Shown here: one piece after another, positions 36,471-46,139 of the stretch
Position numbering within the stretch: the stretch's first letter is position 1
Layout of the letters: every line of letters starts with the position of its first letter
Assembly (NCBI GenBank): GCA_910588125.1
Contig: CAJUPI010000005.1
Span: forward strand, 1 to 64,000
Origin: an uncultured Lachnospiraceae bacterium
GTDB taxonomy: Bacteria; Bacillota; Clostridia; Lachnospirales; Lachnospiraceae
Direction of reading: 5' to 3'
Length of the DNA: 64,000 nt
The notes under the pieces: model-generated
Databases searched by the model: none
What the model saw: the letters and a program-made list of their open reading frames with translations, nothing else
Told to the model about the DNA's origin: nothing
Position numbers and translations under genes: made by a program

Positions 36471-37846
36471 GCATTACCCAAAAGCTGCTTTTTGTATGTC
36501 TCAATCACCTGTTTCATCGCCTCTTGCCCCGGCGCGCCAATGGTAGTCCGCCGTTCAACACAGGTTTTCATACTGATGGACTCATAAATATCCTCGTCGA
36601 ACACCGGGCTGATTGCACGAAACTCTTCCAGGGACAAATCATCCAGGGCAATTCCCTGCTCCAGACAGCGAAGCACCAATTGTCCCACAATTCCATGGGC
36701 GTCGCGGAACGGCACACCACGTCCCACCAGATAATCCGCGGCGTCTGTAGCATTGGTAAAGCCTTTTTTAGCACTTGACTCCATCACATCTTTCCGAAAG
36801 GTCATAGTAGCAATCATGCCGGAAAACAAAGCCAGGCATCCCTTGACCGTATCAATGGCATCAAAGGTTAGCTCCTTATCCTCCTGCATATCTTTGTTAT
36901 AAGCAAGAGGAAGTGCTTTCATCGTCGTCAGAATCGCCATCAGTGCCCCATACACTCTTCCAGTCTTGCCACGGACCAGTTCTGCAATATCCGGATTTTT
37001 CTTTTGGGGCATAATACTGCTGCCGGTGCTGTAGGCATCATCAAGCTCCACAAACCGGTACTCATTGCTGTTCCAGATAATGATCTCTTCACTGAAGCGG
37101 CTCAGATGCATCATCAAAATCGACATTGCTGACAAAAACTCTATCACATAGTCCCGATCTGCCACCGAATCGATACTGTTTCTCGTAGGACCGGCGAACT
37201 CCAACAGAGCTGCACTATAATCTCGATCCAGAGGATACGTGGTTCCTGCCAGGGCACCAGCTCCCAATGGACAAGTATTCATCCGCTCCCGAATATCGTG
37301 CAGGCGGCTCCGATCTCGGGAAAACATTTCAAAATAAGCACCGATATGATGTGCCAGCGTGATTGGCTGTGCTTTTTGCAGGTGAGTAAAGCCAGGCATA
37401 TAGGTATCCAGGTTTTCTTCCATGATGGCCAGCAGCTTCTCCAGCAGTGCCTTCACCAGCTTATCAATCTCTCCCAATTCATCCCGGCAGTACAGCTTCA
37501 TATCCAGCGCTACCTGGTCATTGCGGCTTCGTCCGGTATGCAGCCTTTTTCCTGCTTCTCCGATTCTCTCAATCAAGTTCGCTTCCACAAAGGAATGAAT
37601 ATCTTCATGTTCCTTTGTAAATTTCAGCTTCCCCGAATCCAGATCTGCAAGAATCCCTTTCAACCCGCTGACAATAGCCTCCTGATCCTCTGATGACACA
37701 ATCCCCTGCTTCCCTAGCATCGTCACATGGGCAATGCTTCCTTCAATATCCTGCCGGTAAAACTTTCGGTCAAAGGACAGAGATTCATTAAAATTATGCA
37801 CCAGTTGATTTTCTTCTTTTGTAAAACGTCCTCCCCATAGCTTCAT
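36467..37846 (-). CDS. argH: Argininosuccinate lyase
   Basis: Cleaves argininosuccinate to arginine and fumarate, the last step of arginine synthesis. The 459 residues show the family signatures: LWGGRFTKEENQLVHNFNES at the start, TGRSRNDQVALDMKL, and the GSSIMPQKKNPD loop with the catalytic serine near residue 277. Other arginine genes (argG) are not nearby. Cotranscription with the YfhO-family gene 22 nt upstream is likely. The last codon overlaps the convergent 3D gene. Confidence 0.98.
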   Translation of the reverse strand: MKLWGGRFTKEENQLVHNFNESLSFDRKFYRQDIEGSIAHVTMLGKQGIVSSEDQEAIVSGLKGILADLDSGKLKFTKEHEDIHSFVEANLIERIGEAGKRLHTGRSRNDQVALDMKLYCRDELGEIDKLVKALLEKLLAIMEENLDTYMPGFTHLQKAQPITLAHHIGAYFEMFSRDRSRLHDIRERMNTCPLGAGALAGTTYPLDRDYSAALLEFAGPTRNSIDSVADRDYVIEFLSAMSILMMHLSRFSEEIIIWNSNEYRFVELDDAYSTGSSIMPQKKNPDIAELVRGKTGRVYGALMAILTTMKALPLAYNKDMQEDKELTFDAIDTVKGCLALFSGMIATMTFRKDVMESSAKKGFTNATDAADYLVGRGVPFRDAHGIVGQLVLRCLEQGIALDDLSLEEFRAISPVFDEDIYESISMKTCVERRTTIGAPGQEAMKQVIETYKKQLLGNA

Positions 37847-37868
37847 AACTCTTCTCTCCTCATTTCCA

Positions 37869-40655
37869 TTATTCTTGTTCTGGTATTTCTCCTTCGCTTA
37901 TTTCTTCTTCGCCCACTTCCTCTTCCCATATTTTTTCTTCCTCCCACCTCCGGCGGCGCCAAAACCGGCAAATACACTCCACTGCCAATAAAAGCACCAC
38001 GCATCCTATCGTGATCATGCCTCCCTTTACCAGGCCTTCCGGACGATAGCTCATGGAAATCTTATGGGTCCCCGGTGTCAAAGCCACGCCGACAAAAGCA
38101 TCCAGCAGCTTTTCCTTGGGATGTTCTTCACCGTCCACCAAAACCGTCCATCCCTCGTCATAGGGAATCGTGGTGAGCATCACTCCTCCCTCCTCTGCCG
38201 AGATGGTTCCCTCCAACCGTGTTTCCTGCCAGCTTTCCAGTTTCCAGGGTACTGCCGAAAGCCGCTCGCAGACCTGGGCCAGCCCCGTCTCTGAAAAGCG
38301 ATATACGTCTGCCCATATTCCGTCCGCACTATCCTCGGTCTTTAAAGTAACCAGATCCCCGGCAGTACAATATCCCATCTCTAACAGATATCCCCGATTG
38401 ACATTATTGTAGGTTTTCGTCCCTCTCCAGGTCTCTGCTGTCACCTTTTCGATGGAAGTATCGCTTACATAAACATAATACTCGCCGCCCTCCTCCGGGC
38501 AAAAGGTCAGCCCTTCCCCGGAAGAAGAGACGTCCATCTCCAAAACCAGTACCGGTTCCGCTCCCACACTTCCGGCAAGATTATTCTGCACATCTGCCGG
38601 ATTAACCATCTCCCGATCCCAATACTGCTCAAAATCTTCCGATACCAGAAATCCCAACGGCAGGGTATATGTGTTGCGATACAAAACCGTATCCTCTTCC
38701 CGTGCCACAAAGTCCCGCATTCCGGTATCTACCGGTTCCTCCGAATAGATGCCATAACGGACTGCAAACAGCATATCAATCAGCGGCGTGCTTCCGGTAA
38801 TACTATACGCATTTGTAGAACTCTCACAGCCTAATTTTTTAAACAGCTTCGTTAAATCTGCGTTTGCTGTGGAAGAGAATAAAGACACCGATGGAAAATT
38901 CATCCAGGCGCCGTCATTTTTCGTCTTTCTTGTCACTTTCTCCATCCGAAAGAAAGTATCGGACGGCAGAACAGAGTCTACCAATTTTCTGACTGACTCA
39001 TTATCTTTGATATACGCAGTACGGCTGGTAGTGGTCACACTGGTCACTGTCATATTGACTGCCGCCTCCATGGCCACCAGTATCAGTGCCAGCAAAACCG
39101 CCCGGTTCCGAAAATGCGGCCTTTTCTTATACAACCATAAAATCCACAAATATAACGCTAAAAACAAAATCGCCACATAAAATACAGAAAAATGAAAATG
39201 CTCCTCTGTCACCAGCTTTTGAGCCAGCAGTACAAATCCTACTGCTCCCCAGAACGCCAAAAGCACATTCTTCCAGGAAATCTCCGCAAGCTGAAGATAT
39301 GCCTTGCAGCACATCACCAACACCAAAAAAATATAAATATATGACTGGCGGCAGGGCAGGCTGTTAGGAAAATGAAATCCATGCCAGATAAAATTCAACA
39401 CATTGATAGAAAAGCTGGCCAGAAAAAACAGTAGCAATACACTGTATACCACCTTCTCTCTGCCAGATATTTTCTTTGATATCCAATATAGCGGCAGAAA
39501 CATCAACACCGCCACCCCACAAAAAATATTCGGCCAGTGATCCAGGCCAATCTCGGATTCTACATTGCCAATATGACGGGCCAGCATATCAAAAATCGGG
39601 AAGTAGGGATCCTGCAGCTTGGGAAAATTGAATTTTCCTGATGCCGTCATCATCAGAGCATAAATCTCCGGCAGAAGAACAACAGCCGCCAACCCTCCGG
39701 CCACCAGTGAATAAAAGGCAAAAGCCGCGCACCGGCCGACAAACTTTTCCCATGTCATCTTTGTTTCCAAGGCCAGCAGCGCCACAAAATACAATACCAT
39801 AAAAATGCAGGTCATAATGGAGATATAGTAGTTGGAAAAAATCGATATTCCCAAAGTCAGGCAATAGAAAAGCCCCCGCCCTTCCTTTACCAGCCGCTCC
39901 AGTCCCAACATAATCAATGGAAACAAAATAATGCAATCCAACCACATGATATTCCAGCTATATGCCGCCATATATCCGGATAATGCATAAAAAATCCCAA
40001 AAAACCCAACACCTGGATTATCACTTTTACAATGTTTTCTCAGATAATAAGCCATAGAAAGCCCACTAAGCCCTGTCTTTAAGACAATCATATAAGTCAT
40101 GAATTCGATCACATACTTTTCCGGGCATAAAATCAACAGGCAGTTGAGCGGGCTTGCCAGATAATAGGCGTACAGAGCAGAGAAATTTACTCCCATACCA
40201 ACGTTCCAGCTATAGAGCAGGCTTTCTCCGTTAGCCAGCTTATTGCGAAATTCCGAAAAAAAGGGGGCGTATTGATGGTACATATCGGTGCGCAAAAAAG
40301 ACTCCTCGCCAAAGGGGTAGATTCCCCGCTGTGCGAAGATAATCAGCAGGATCACCATCGGCACCACAAAGGCAGCGATCCACCCATCATTGGGGCGTAT
40401 CAGTGACCAGGTTCCTCCCCCTGCCTCAAAATGGCGCTTTGCGGATATTGCCACGCTGTCCTCCTCTTCCGGGACAATCTCCTCTTCTTCCCCAACAATA
40501 TCCTGCTCCTGGGCATCCTCCTCTTCCCGACAAATTTCATCTTGTCTGTCCAGCTGCTTTGGCAATTCCTCTTCCCACATCGACTCGCGTTCTCTGTTTG
40601 TCATAAGTAAATCCTCTAGCTCTTTCGTAATACGGTGTATGTCTTCATATGCCAT
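37869..40655 (-). CDS. YfhO family multi-spanning membrane protein
   Basis: A 928-residue protein. The cytoplasmic N-terminus (~1-75) is strongly acidic (EEELPKQLDRQDEI, GEEEEIVPEEED). It is followed by about 12-13 membrane helices, with the YfhO motifs YPFGEESFLRTDMYHQY and SWNVGMGVNFSALYAYYLASP, and a large extracytoplasmic beta domain (~565-880) before one last helix and an acidic tail. YfhO proteins resemble GT-C glycosyltransferases that decorate wall polymers. I chose the ATG at 40655, with GGGAGAG upstream, over a longer frame that begins inside gtrA. The GtrA-like gene directly upstream supports a role in polyprenyl-linked sugar transfer. Confidence 0.9.
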   Translation of the reverse strand: MAYEDIHRITKELEDLLMTNRERESMWEEELPKQLDRQDEICREEEDAQEQDIVGEEEEIVPEEEDSVAISAKRHFEAGGGTWSLIRPNDGWIAAFVVPMVILLIIFAQRGIYPFGEESFLRTDMYHQYAPFFSEFRNKLANGESLLYSWNVGMGVNFSALYAYYLASPLNCLLILCPEKYVIEFMTYMIVLKTGLSGLSMAYYLRKHCKSDNPGVGFFGIFYALSGYMAAYSWNIMWLDCIILFPLIMLGLERLVKEGRGLFYCLTLGISIFSNYYISIMTCIFMVLYFVALLALETKMTWEKFVGRCAAFAFYSLVAGGLAAVVLLPEIYALMMTASGKFNFPKLQDPYFPIFDMLARHIGNVESEIGLDHWPNIFCGVAVLMFLPLYWISKKISGREKVVYSVLLLFFLASFSINVLNFIWHGFHFPNSLPCRQSYIYIFLVLVMCCKAYLQLAEISWKNVLLAFWGAVGFVLLAQKLVTEEHFHFSVFYVAILFLALYLWILWLYKKRPHFRNRAVLLALILVAMEAAVNMTVTSVTTTSRTAYIKDNESVRKLVDSVLPSDTFFRMEKVTRKTKNDGAWMNFPSVSLFSSTANADLTKLFKKLGCESSTNAYSITGSTPLIDMLFAVRYGIYSEEPVDTGMRDFVAREEDTVLYRNTYTLPLGFLVSEDFEQYWDREMVNPADVQNNLAGSVGAEPVLVLEMDVSSSGEGLTFCPEEGGEYYVYVSDTSIEKVTAETWRGTKTYNNVNRGYLLEMGYCTAGDLVTLKTEDSADGIWADVYRFSETGLAQVCERLSAVPWKLESWQETRLEGTISAEEGGVMLTTIPYDEGWTVLVDGEEHPKEKLLDAFVGVALTPGTHKISMSYRPEGLVKGGMITIGCVVLLLAVECICRFWRRRRWEEEKIWEEEVGEEEISEGEIPEQE

Positions 40656-40701
40656 TCCGATCTCTCCCTGCTTTCCCCGTAACCCCGCCCCTGTTTCTAT
40701 C

Positions 40702-41130
40702 TCATGATGTCTTTTTGAACACAAACCACTTGCTTAATACATAATTCAACACCAAAGAAATCCCTGACACCACAACTTTGCAGAGCAGATCCCTTCGGAT
40801 ACCGATTCCATCTACCATTGCCACCATAGCCGCCAGAGTAAACAGACCAGTTGCCACCCGGCAGGTCACAAACGGTATCAGTTCTTCCCATATTTTTCTA
40901 GGACTTAAGCTCCGGCTCTGGAATACAAACAGTTTATTTGTCACAAAGGCAAACAACACTGCCGCCGCCCATGCTCCTGCTGTGGCAATCCGATAATCCA
41001 TTCTCCCGTAACGAGTCATAATTCCATAACTAATCCAATCGGTCAGGGTCGTCAGCACGCCAAATACCAAATAGGAAATCGTCTCATAATTGATCAGCTT
41101 TGCTCTCAAATGATTCCAAAATTGCTCCAT
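40702..41130 (-). CDS. GtrA family membrane protein
   Basis: A 142-residue protein with four membrane helices and the GtrA pattern (YLVFGVLTTLTDWISYGIM, then FAFVTNKLFVFQSR, and VLNYVLSKWFVFKK at the end). GtrA proteins are thought to flip polyprenyl-phosphate sugars used by membrane glycosyltransferases. It precedes the YfhO-family gene by 46 nt, a pairing that makes sense for wall-polymer glycosylation. The ATG at 41130 has AAGGAG 10 nt upstream; a GTG seven codons earlier overlaps that site. Confidence 0.9.
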   Translation of the reverse strand: MEQFWNHLRAKLINYETISYLVFGVLTTLTDWISYGIMTRYGRMDYRIATAGAWAAAVLFAFVTNKLFVFQSRSLSPRKIWEELIPFVTCRVATGLFTLAAMVAMVDGIGIRRDLLCKVVVSGISLVLNYVLSKWFVFKKTS

Positions 41131-41290
41131 CCTAAAACTTCTCCTTTGCACAGTCTATTGTATTATAGGGCAGGAATCAAAAAAAGTAAAGAGAGTGTCC
41201 GCTGGCAATGTTATGATACATGGCTTTTCCCCATTCAGGTTATTTTGGATTATTTATTTCCAAGGGCTCACAAGCAGGCTGGTATCTCAG

Positions 41291-41344
41291 AAAAAAACCA
41301 GGGAAAACAGGCAAATGTCTCCGAACCTTGCCTGCCTCCCCTGG
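41291..41344 (-). terminator. Terminator of the aminotransferase gene
   Basis: On the minus strand CCAGGG (41344-41339) pairs with CCCTGG (41303-41298), with an inner GGCAA/TTGCC pair, followed by seven T residues. It lies about 80 nt after the stop at 41422. The rest of 41131-41421 shows no gene. Confidence 0.85.
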
Positions 41345-41421
41345 CTCTTTTGGCGAAATGATTTTGATGATTGATGGTTACCGGCACTGTTGTTGACAGA
41401 ATCCAGAATCCAATGCAAGCA

Positions 41422-42726
41422 TTAAGACTCTCCCTTTGTTTTCCTGTCAGCCAGGATTTTATTGATACTGACAATCTTGACACAGAGGGCAAAAAGCTCC
41501 ATTGCCAGAATCAGATCCTCAAGAGGCGGGTAAGACGGGGCAATCCGAATATTACTGTCATGAGGGTCTTTTCCATATGGGTAAGTGGCGCCGGCTCCCG
41601 TCATGATCAGGCCGGCCTTTTTACAGCGCGCCACAATCTCCTTTGCACAGCCATCCATGGCATCAAAAGAGATAAAATATCCGCCTTTCGGATTCGTCCA
41701 GGTAGCAATACCCAAGCCATCCAGTTCTCGCTCCAAAGTGCTGGTTACTGCCTCAAACTTGGGACGCATAATATCTGCATGCAGCCGCATGTGCTCCACC
41801 ATACCATGAATGCCGCCGAAAAAGCGGACATGACGCAGCTGATTTACCTTATCATGGCCAATCGTCTGGAACTTTAACTGTTTCTCGATGTCCTCCAGGT
41901 TATTGCGGGATGTGGCAATGGCGGCGATGCCAGAACCCGGAAAGCTTATTTTGGAGGTAGATGAAAACTTATAGACCAAATCCGGATTACCCGCACGTTT
42001 GCACTCGGCCAGGATTTCGATCAGATGATCCTGGTCATAGTCGTACAGATGATGAAGTCCATAGGCGTTATCCCAGTAGATTCTGAAATCCGGCGCCGCT
42101 GGTTTTAAGCGGGCAAAACGGCGGACTGTTACATCAGAGTAGCTGTTTCCCGTGGGATTCGAATACTTCGGCACGCACCAGATCCCCTTGATACTGTCAT
42201 CCTCAGCCACCAGCTTTTCCACAATATCCATATCTGGGCCTTCACCGGTCAAGGGTACGCTGATCATCTCAATGCCAAAGTATTCTGTAATCGCAAAATG
42301 GCGATCATATCCCGGCACCGGACACAAAAACTTCACCTTATCCAGTTTGCACCAGGGCGTACATCCCATCACGCCATGGGTCATGGAGCGGGACACGGTG
42401 TCAAACATCACATTAAGGCTGGAGTTCCCATAGATGATAATATTGTCCGGCGAAACCTCCATCATATCTCCAATCAGTTCTTTCGCTTCCCCGATGCCAG
42501 TCAGCACACCGTAATTCCGGCAGTCCGTACCGTCATCACAAGTCAGGTCGTCGTCGCTGCTTAATACATCCATCATCCCCATGGAAAGATCCAGCTGATC
42601 CACACTGGGTTTTCCCCGGGACATATCAAGCCGCAAATCCTTTCCCTGAAAATCCCGGTAGCGAACGGACAACTGTTTCTTTAAAGCATGCAATTCTTCA
42701 GTACTCATCTCTGCATACGGCTGCAT
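41422..42726 (-). CDS. PLP-dependent aminotransferase, MocR-like/Ic subgroup
   Basis: A 434-residue fold-type I aminotransferase (domain related to PF12897). It shows RLDMSRGKPS at residues ~32-41, the substrate loop NYGVLTGIGEAKEL, PGYDRHFAI, a PKYSNPTGNSYSD motif, WDNAYGLHHL, and the pyridoxal lysine in FSSTSKISFPGSG. Members are often annotated as aspartate or alanine aminotransferases; the exact substrate is not shown. AGGAGG precedes the ATG. It is a single gene with its own terminator, lying between gatB and gtrA. Confidence 0.93.
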   Translation of the reverse strand: MQPYAEMSTEELHALKKQLSVRYRDFQGKDLRLDMSRGKPSVDQLDLSMGMMDVLSSDDDLTCDDGTDCRNYGVLTGIGEAKELIGDMMEVSPDNIIIYGNSSLNVMFDTVSRSMTHGVMGCTPWCKLDKVKFLCPVPGYDRHFAITEYFGIEMISVPLTGEGPDMDIVEKLVAEDDSIKGIWCVPKYSNPTGNSYSDVTVRRFARLKPAAPDFRIYWDNAYGLHHLYDYDQDHLIEILAECKRAGNPDLVYKFSSTSKISFPGSGIAAIATSRNNLEDIEKQLKFQTIGHDKVNQLRHVRFFGGIHGMVEHMRLHADIMRPKFEAVTSTLERELDGLGIATWTNPKGGYFISFDAMDGCAKEIVARCKKAGLIMTGAGATYPYGKDPHDSNIRIAPSYPPLEDLILAMELFALCVKIVSINKILADRKTKGES

Positions 42727-42855
42727 ATTACATTCCTCCTCTGATTCAATCTTTTAAAATTGGTTCTTATTCTACACGAAAACCGGCTTCTTTACAATCC
42801 ATTTTTCTTTCCGGCAGCAACCACTGCCGTTTACCGGCGCCAAAAACGGCGGCTG

Positions 42856-44295
42856 TTATGCATTTTCCAGAAGTGTTTTCACCAGCTCATTCACCACTGC
42901 CGGATCCGCCTTTCCTTTCATTGCCCGCATAGTCTGTCCTACCACAAATCCCATCGCCTTCTGCTTTCCGGCCTTATAATCCGCCACCGACTGAGGATTT
43001 TTTGCCAGAATCTCTGCAATCGCTCCTCGCAAGGCCCCTTCGTCGCTGACCACCTTCAGCCCTTTTTCCTCCACATATTGTACCGGATCTACATTGTTTT
43101 CAAAGATCTGTTCAAACACTTCCCGGGCCACCGTACGGTTAATAATCTTTTTATCCACCAATCCGATAAGGTTCGCCAGATTTACCGGATCGAAAGTAAT
43201 ATCCTCCGGCTCCTGCCCCCGTTCCTTTAAAAGGCGCATGGTATCGGTCATCAGCCAGTTAGAGACTTCCTTCGGCTGCTGGCTGAGCTTCACGGCCGCT
43301 TCAAACACATCCGCCAGATGCTTGGAGCTGGTGAGAATCTCCGCGTCATACCGGGGCAAGTGATATTCTGTCTGGTAGCGGCACAGCTTCTCTGTCTGCA
43401 GCTCCGGCTGCTGCTCCCTCACCCGGGCAATCCACTCGTCCGAAATTTTTATCGGAACCAGATCCGGATCCGGAAAATAACGGTAGTCCTTAGCATCTTC
43501 CTTCGAGCGCATGGCATGAGAGGATTCCTTATTATCATCCCACCGCCTGGTTTCCTGAATCACCTTTTTGCCGTCCTCTAAAAGCTCAATCTGACGGGCT
43601 CTTTCTCCCTCGATCGCCCGGGCAATCGCCTTAAAGGAATTCAGGTTTTTCATCTCCGTACGGATTCCAAACTCCATAGCTCCCGTCTCCCGCACAGACA
43701 GGTTTACGTCCGCCCGCATGGAGCCTTCCTGAAGCTTACAATCCGAGGCGCCCAGATATTGTATAATCAGCCGCAGCTTTTCCAGATAAGCAATGACCTC
43801 ATCCGCACTGCGCATATCTGGTTCGGATACAATTTCGATCAGCGGCACGCCGCTTCGGTTATAGTCTACCAGAGAACAATCTGCCCACTCATCATGGACC
43901 AGCTTGCCCGCATCTTCTTCCATGTGGATCTCATGGATGCCGATTTTCTTTTTTCCAGCCGCCGTCTCAATCTCCACCCAACCGTCATGGCAAATTGGCA
44001 GATACAGCTGGGAAATCTGATAATTCTGAGGATTATCCGGGTAAAAATAATTCTTGCGGTCAAATTTGCAATACTGGTTAATGCTGCAATTGGTAGCCAG
44101 CCCTACTGCCAGTGCATATTCCACCACCTGCTTGTTGAGAACCGGCAGGGAGCCGGGCATTCCCGTACAGACCGGGCAGGTGTGGGTATTGGGAGCACCG
44201 CCAAATTCTGTGGAACAACCGCAGAAAATCTTGGTTTTCGTGGCCAACTCCACATGCACCTCCAGACCGATGACCATCTCATACTGCTTCCCCAT
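42856..44295 (-). CDS. gatB: Aspartyl/glutamyl-tRNA(Asn/Gln) amidotransferase subunit B
   Basis: GatB binds the mischarged tRNA and phosphorylates its Asp or Glu. The 479 residues show YEMVIGLEVHVEL, the zinc site with CGCS and CPVC, YFYPDNPQNYQISQLY, EEDAGKLVHD, DYNRSGVPLIEIVSEPD and DYRYFPDPDL, followed by the helical and tail YqeY-like domains. I chose the ATG at 44295, with AGGAGG upstream, 1 nt after the gatA stop. Last gene of the aspS-gatC-gatA-gatB operon. Confidence 0.98.
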   Translation of the reverse strand: MGKQYEMVIGLEVHVELATKTKIFCGCSTEFGGAPNTHTCPVCTGMPGSLPVLNKQVVEYALAVGLATNCSINQYCKFDRKNYFYPDNPQNYQISQLYLPICHDGWVEIETAAGKKKIGIHEIHMEEDAGKLVHDEWADCSLVDYNRSGVPLIEIVSEPDMRSADEVIAYLEKLRLIIQYLGASDCKLQEGSMRADVNLSVRETGAMEFGIRTEMKNLNSFKAIARAIEGERARQIELLEDGKKVIQETRRWDDNKESSHAMRSKEDAKDYRYFPDPDLVPIKISDEWIARVREQQPELQTEKLCRYQTEYHLPRYDAEILTSSKHLADVFEAAVKLSQQPKEVSNWLMTDTMRLLKERGQEPEDITFDPVNLANLIGLVDKKIINRTVAREVFEQIFENNVDPVQYVEEKGLKVVSDEGALRGAIAEILAKNPQSVADYKAGKQKAMGFVVGQTMRAMKGKADPAVVNELVKTLLENA

Positions 44296-44296
44296 A

Positions 44297-45781
44297 TCAC
44301 CGCACCTCCTGTTCTGCTGTCTTTCTGGCAAGTTCTGGCAACCCATACCGGCGGCCGGATTCATAGGCATAGCCTGCCCGGATAATGCTTTTTTCCTTAA
44401 AGCAATCTCCGATCAGCTGTAACCCTATCGGCAGGCCCTTTGAATCCCGTCCGCATGGTACGCTCATCGCCGGCAATCCAGCCAAATTGACGGCAATCGT
44501 ATAGATATCACCCAAATACATTTTTAACGGATCCTTTAAGGATTCTCCCAGCCTCGGCGCCGTAGACGGCGCTGCCGGGCCAAGAATCACATCATACTGG
44601 GCAAACGCCTTATCAAATGCCTGTTTAATCAACGCCTTTGTGCGAAGTGCTTTCAGATAGTAGGCGTCATAATATCCACTGCTGAGCACAAAGGAACCCA
44701 GCATAATCCGACGCTTTACTTCCGCGCCGAATCCCTCGGAACGGCTCTTTTTATACATGCTGTGCAGCCCTTCATAACTCTGAGAGCGATAGCCGTACTT
44801 GACACCATCAAACCGGGACAAATTGGAGCTGGCCTCGGCGGAAGCAATTACATAATAGGCCGGGATCGCATATTCCACCAGGCTCAGATCAAATTCCTCC
44901 ACGATAGCTCCCTTATCCGCCAGTTCCTTAGCGGCTGCCAGCACCGCTGTTTTTACTTCTTCATCCAGCCCCTCTCCCAGGTAATCTCTGGGAATTCCGA
45001 TCCGCATCCCCCGTACATCCTCGGCCAGCGCACTGGTAAAATCACAATCCTCCCGCCGGATTGAGGTGCTGTCTTTTTTATCATAAGAAGCAATCACCTC
45101 CAAAATGGCGGCGCAATCCGCCACATTGCGGGCTACCGGCCCGATCTGATCCAGCGAGGAGCCATAAGCAACCAATCCATAGCGGGAAACCGTGCCATAG
45201 GTCGGCTTGATTCCCGTCACCCCGCAAAAGGAGCTGGGCTGCCGGATAGAACCACCGGTATCCGATCCCAATGCATAAAAGCACTCCCCGGAGGCCACTG
45301 CCGCACAGGAGCCGCCAGAGGATCCCCCTGGCACATGTGCCGGATTCCAGGGATTCTTTGTCTCCCCGAAGGCGGATGTCTCTGTCGTGCTTCCCATGGC
45401 AAATTCATCCATGTTGGTCTTTCCCAAAATCACAGCTCCCGCCTGAATCAGGTTTTTTACCGCCTCCGCCGTATAAGACGGCACAAAGTTCTTGAGAATT
45501 TGGGAGCTGCAGGTAGTTGGCAGCCCTGCCAGGCATATATTATCCTTCACTGCCATTGGCACTCCTGCCAGGGGTCCGGTCAGCATACCGCTGTCTATCT
45601 TATCCTGCACCTTGGCCGCCTGCCGGCGCGCCCCTTCCTCATCCACAGTCACATAGCAGTTCAGCTCCTTCTCCAGGGCTTTGATCTGAGCCAGCGCCGC
45701 CTCTGTAGCCTCCATGACGCCGATCTCTCTTTTTTTGATCTTTCTACCCAGCTCCACAGCAGTCAATTCCAGGATATTCAT
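44297..45781 (-). CDS. gatA: Aspartyl/glutamyl-tRNA(Asn/Gln) amidotransferase subunit A
   Basis: GatA hydrolyses glutamine to supply ammonia for transamidation. The 494 residues carry the amidase signature with the Lys-cisSer-Ser triad: PMAVKDNIC (Lys), GGSIRQPSSFCG and the GSDTGGS stretch (serines). AGGAGCG precedes the ATG at 45781; a longer frame to 45817 overlaps gatC. The gene lies 35 nt after gatC. Confidence 0.98.
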   Translation of the reverse strand: MNILELTAVELGRKIKKREIGVMEATEAALAQIKALEKELNCYVTVDEEGARRQAAKVQDKIDSGMLTGPLAGVPMAVKDNICLAGLPTTCSSQILKNFVPSYTAEAVKNLIQAGAVILGKTNMDEFAMGSTTETSAFGETKNPWNPAHVPGGSSGGSCAAVASGECFYALGSDTGGSIRQPSSFCGVTGIKPTYGTVSRYGLVAYGSSLDQIGPVARNVADCAAILEVIASYDKKDSTSIRREDCDFTSALAEDVRGMRIGIPRDYLGEGLDEEVKTAVLAAAKELADKGAIVEEFDLSLVEYAIPAYYVIASAEASSNLSRFDGVKYGYRSQSYEGLHSMYKKSRSEGFGAEVKRRIMLGSFVLSSGYYDAYYLKALRTKALIKQAFDKAFAQYDVILGPAAPSTAPRLGESLKDPLKMYLGDIYTIAVNLAGLPAMSVPCGRDSKGLPIGLQLIGDCFKEKSIIRAGYAYESGRRYGLPELARKTAEQEVR

Positions 45782-45816
45782 CTTCTTCGCTCCTCTCTGT
45801 CCCATCCGCTTTCCCA

Positions 45817-46110
45817 TTACTCTACCGTCTTTGGCACCTGAAAAGCTCCATCCTTTTGCTTTGGTGCATTTCTCAGAATATTTTCTCTGTCGTCGCCATT
45901 GGCCACCACATCCTCCCGAAAGACATTGTTTACCGGAAACACATGAGACATCGGCTCCACCCCTTCCGTATCCAATTCGTTCAATTTATCGATATAGTCC
46001 AGCATCCTGCCCATATCCCTTTTGGCTGCCTCCTTTTCCTCCGGGGAAAGCTCCAGCTTCGCCAGAATAGCCACATATTCCATCGTCTCATCACTGATCA
46101 CGTTTGCCAT
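45817..46110 (-). CDS. gatC: Aspartyl/glutamyl-tRNA(Asn/Gln) amidotransferase subunit C
   Basis: A 97-residue scaffold subunit that wraps around GatA and GatB. It shows the GatC pattern [38 protein letters not shown] and [15 protein letters not shown] lies 6 nt before the ATG at 46110. It follows aspS by 29 nt, so the whole set is under the T-box leader. Confidence 0.97.
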   Translation of the reverse strand: MANVISDETMEYVAILAKLELSPEEKEAAKRDMGRMLDYIDKLNELDTEGVEPMSHVFPVNNVFREDVVANGDDRENILRNAPKQKDGAFQVPKTVE

Positions 46111-46139
46111 TTTGTACTCCTTTCCGTCCACTGCCCGCA

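Noticed and set aside
42727-42855. Terminator after gatB
   Set aside because: A CGGCA/TGCCG hairpin followed by GAAAGAAAAA is visible on the minus strand, but it lacks a T-run, so I did not list it.
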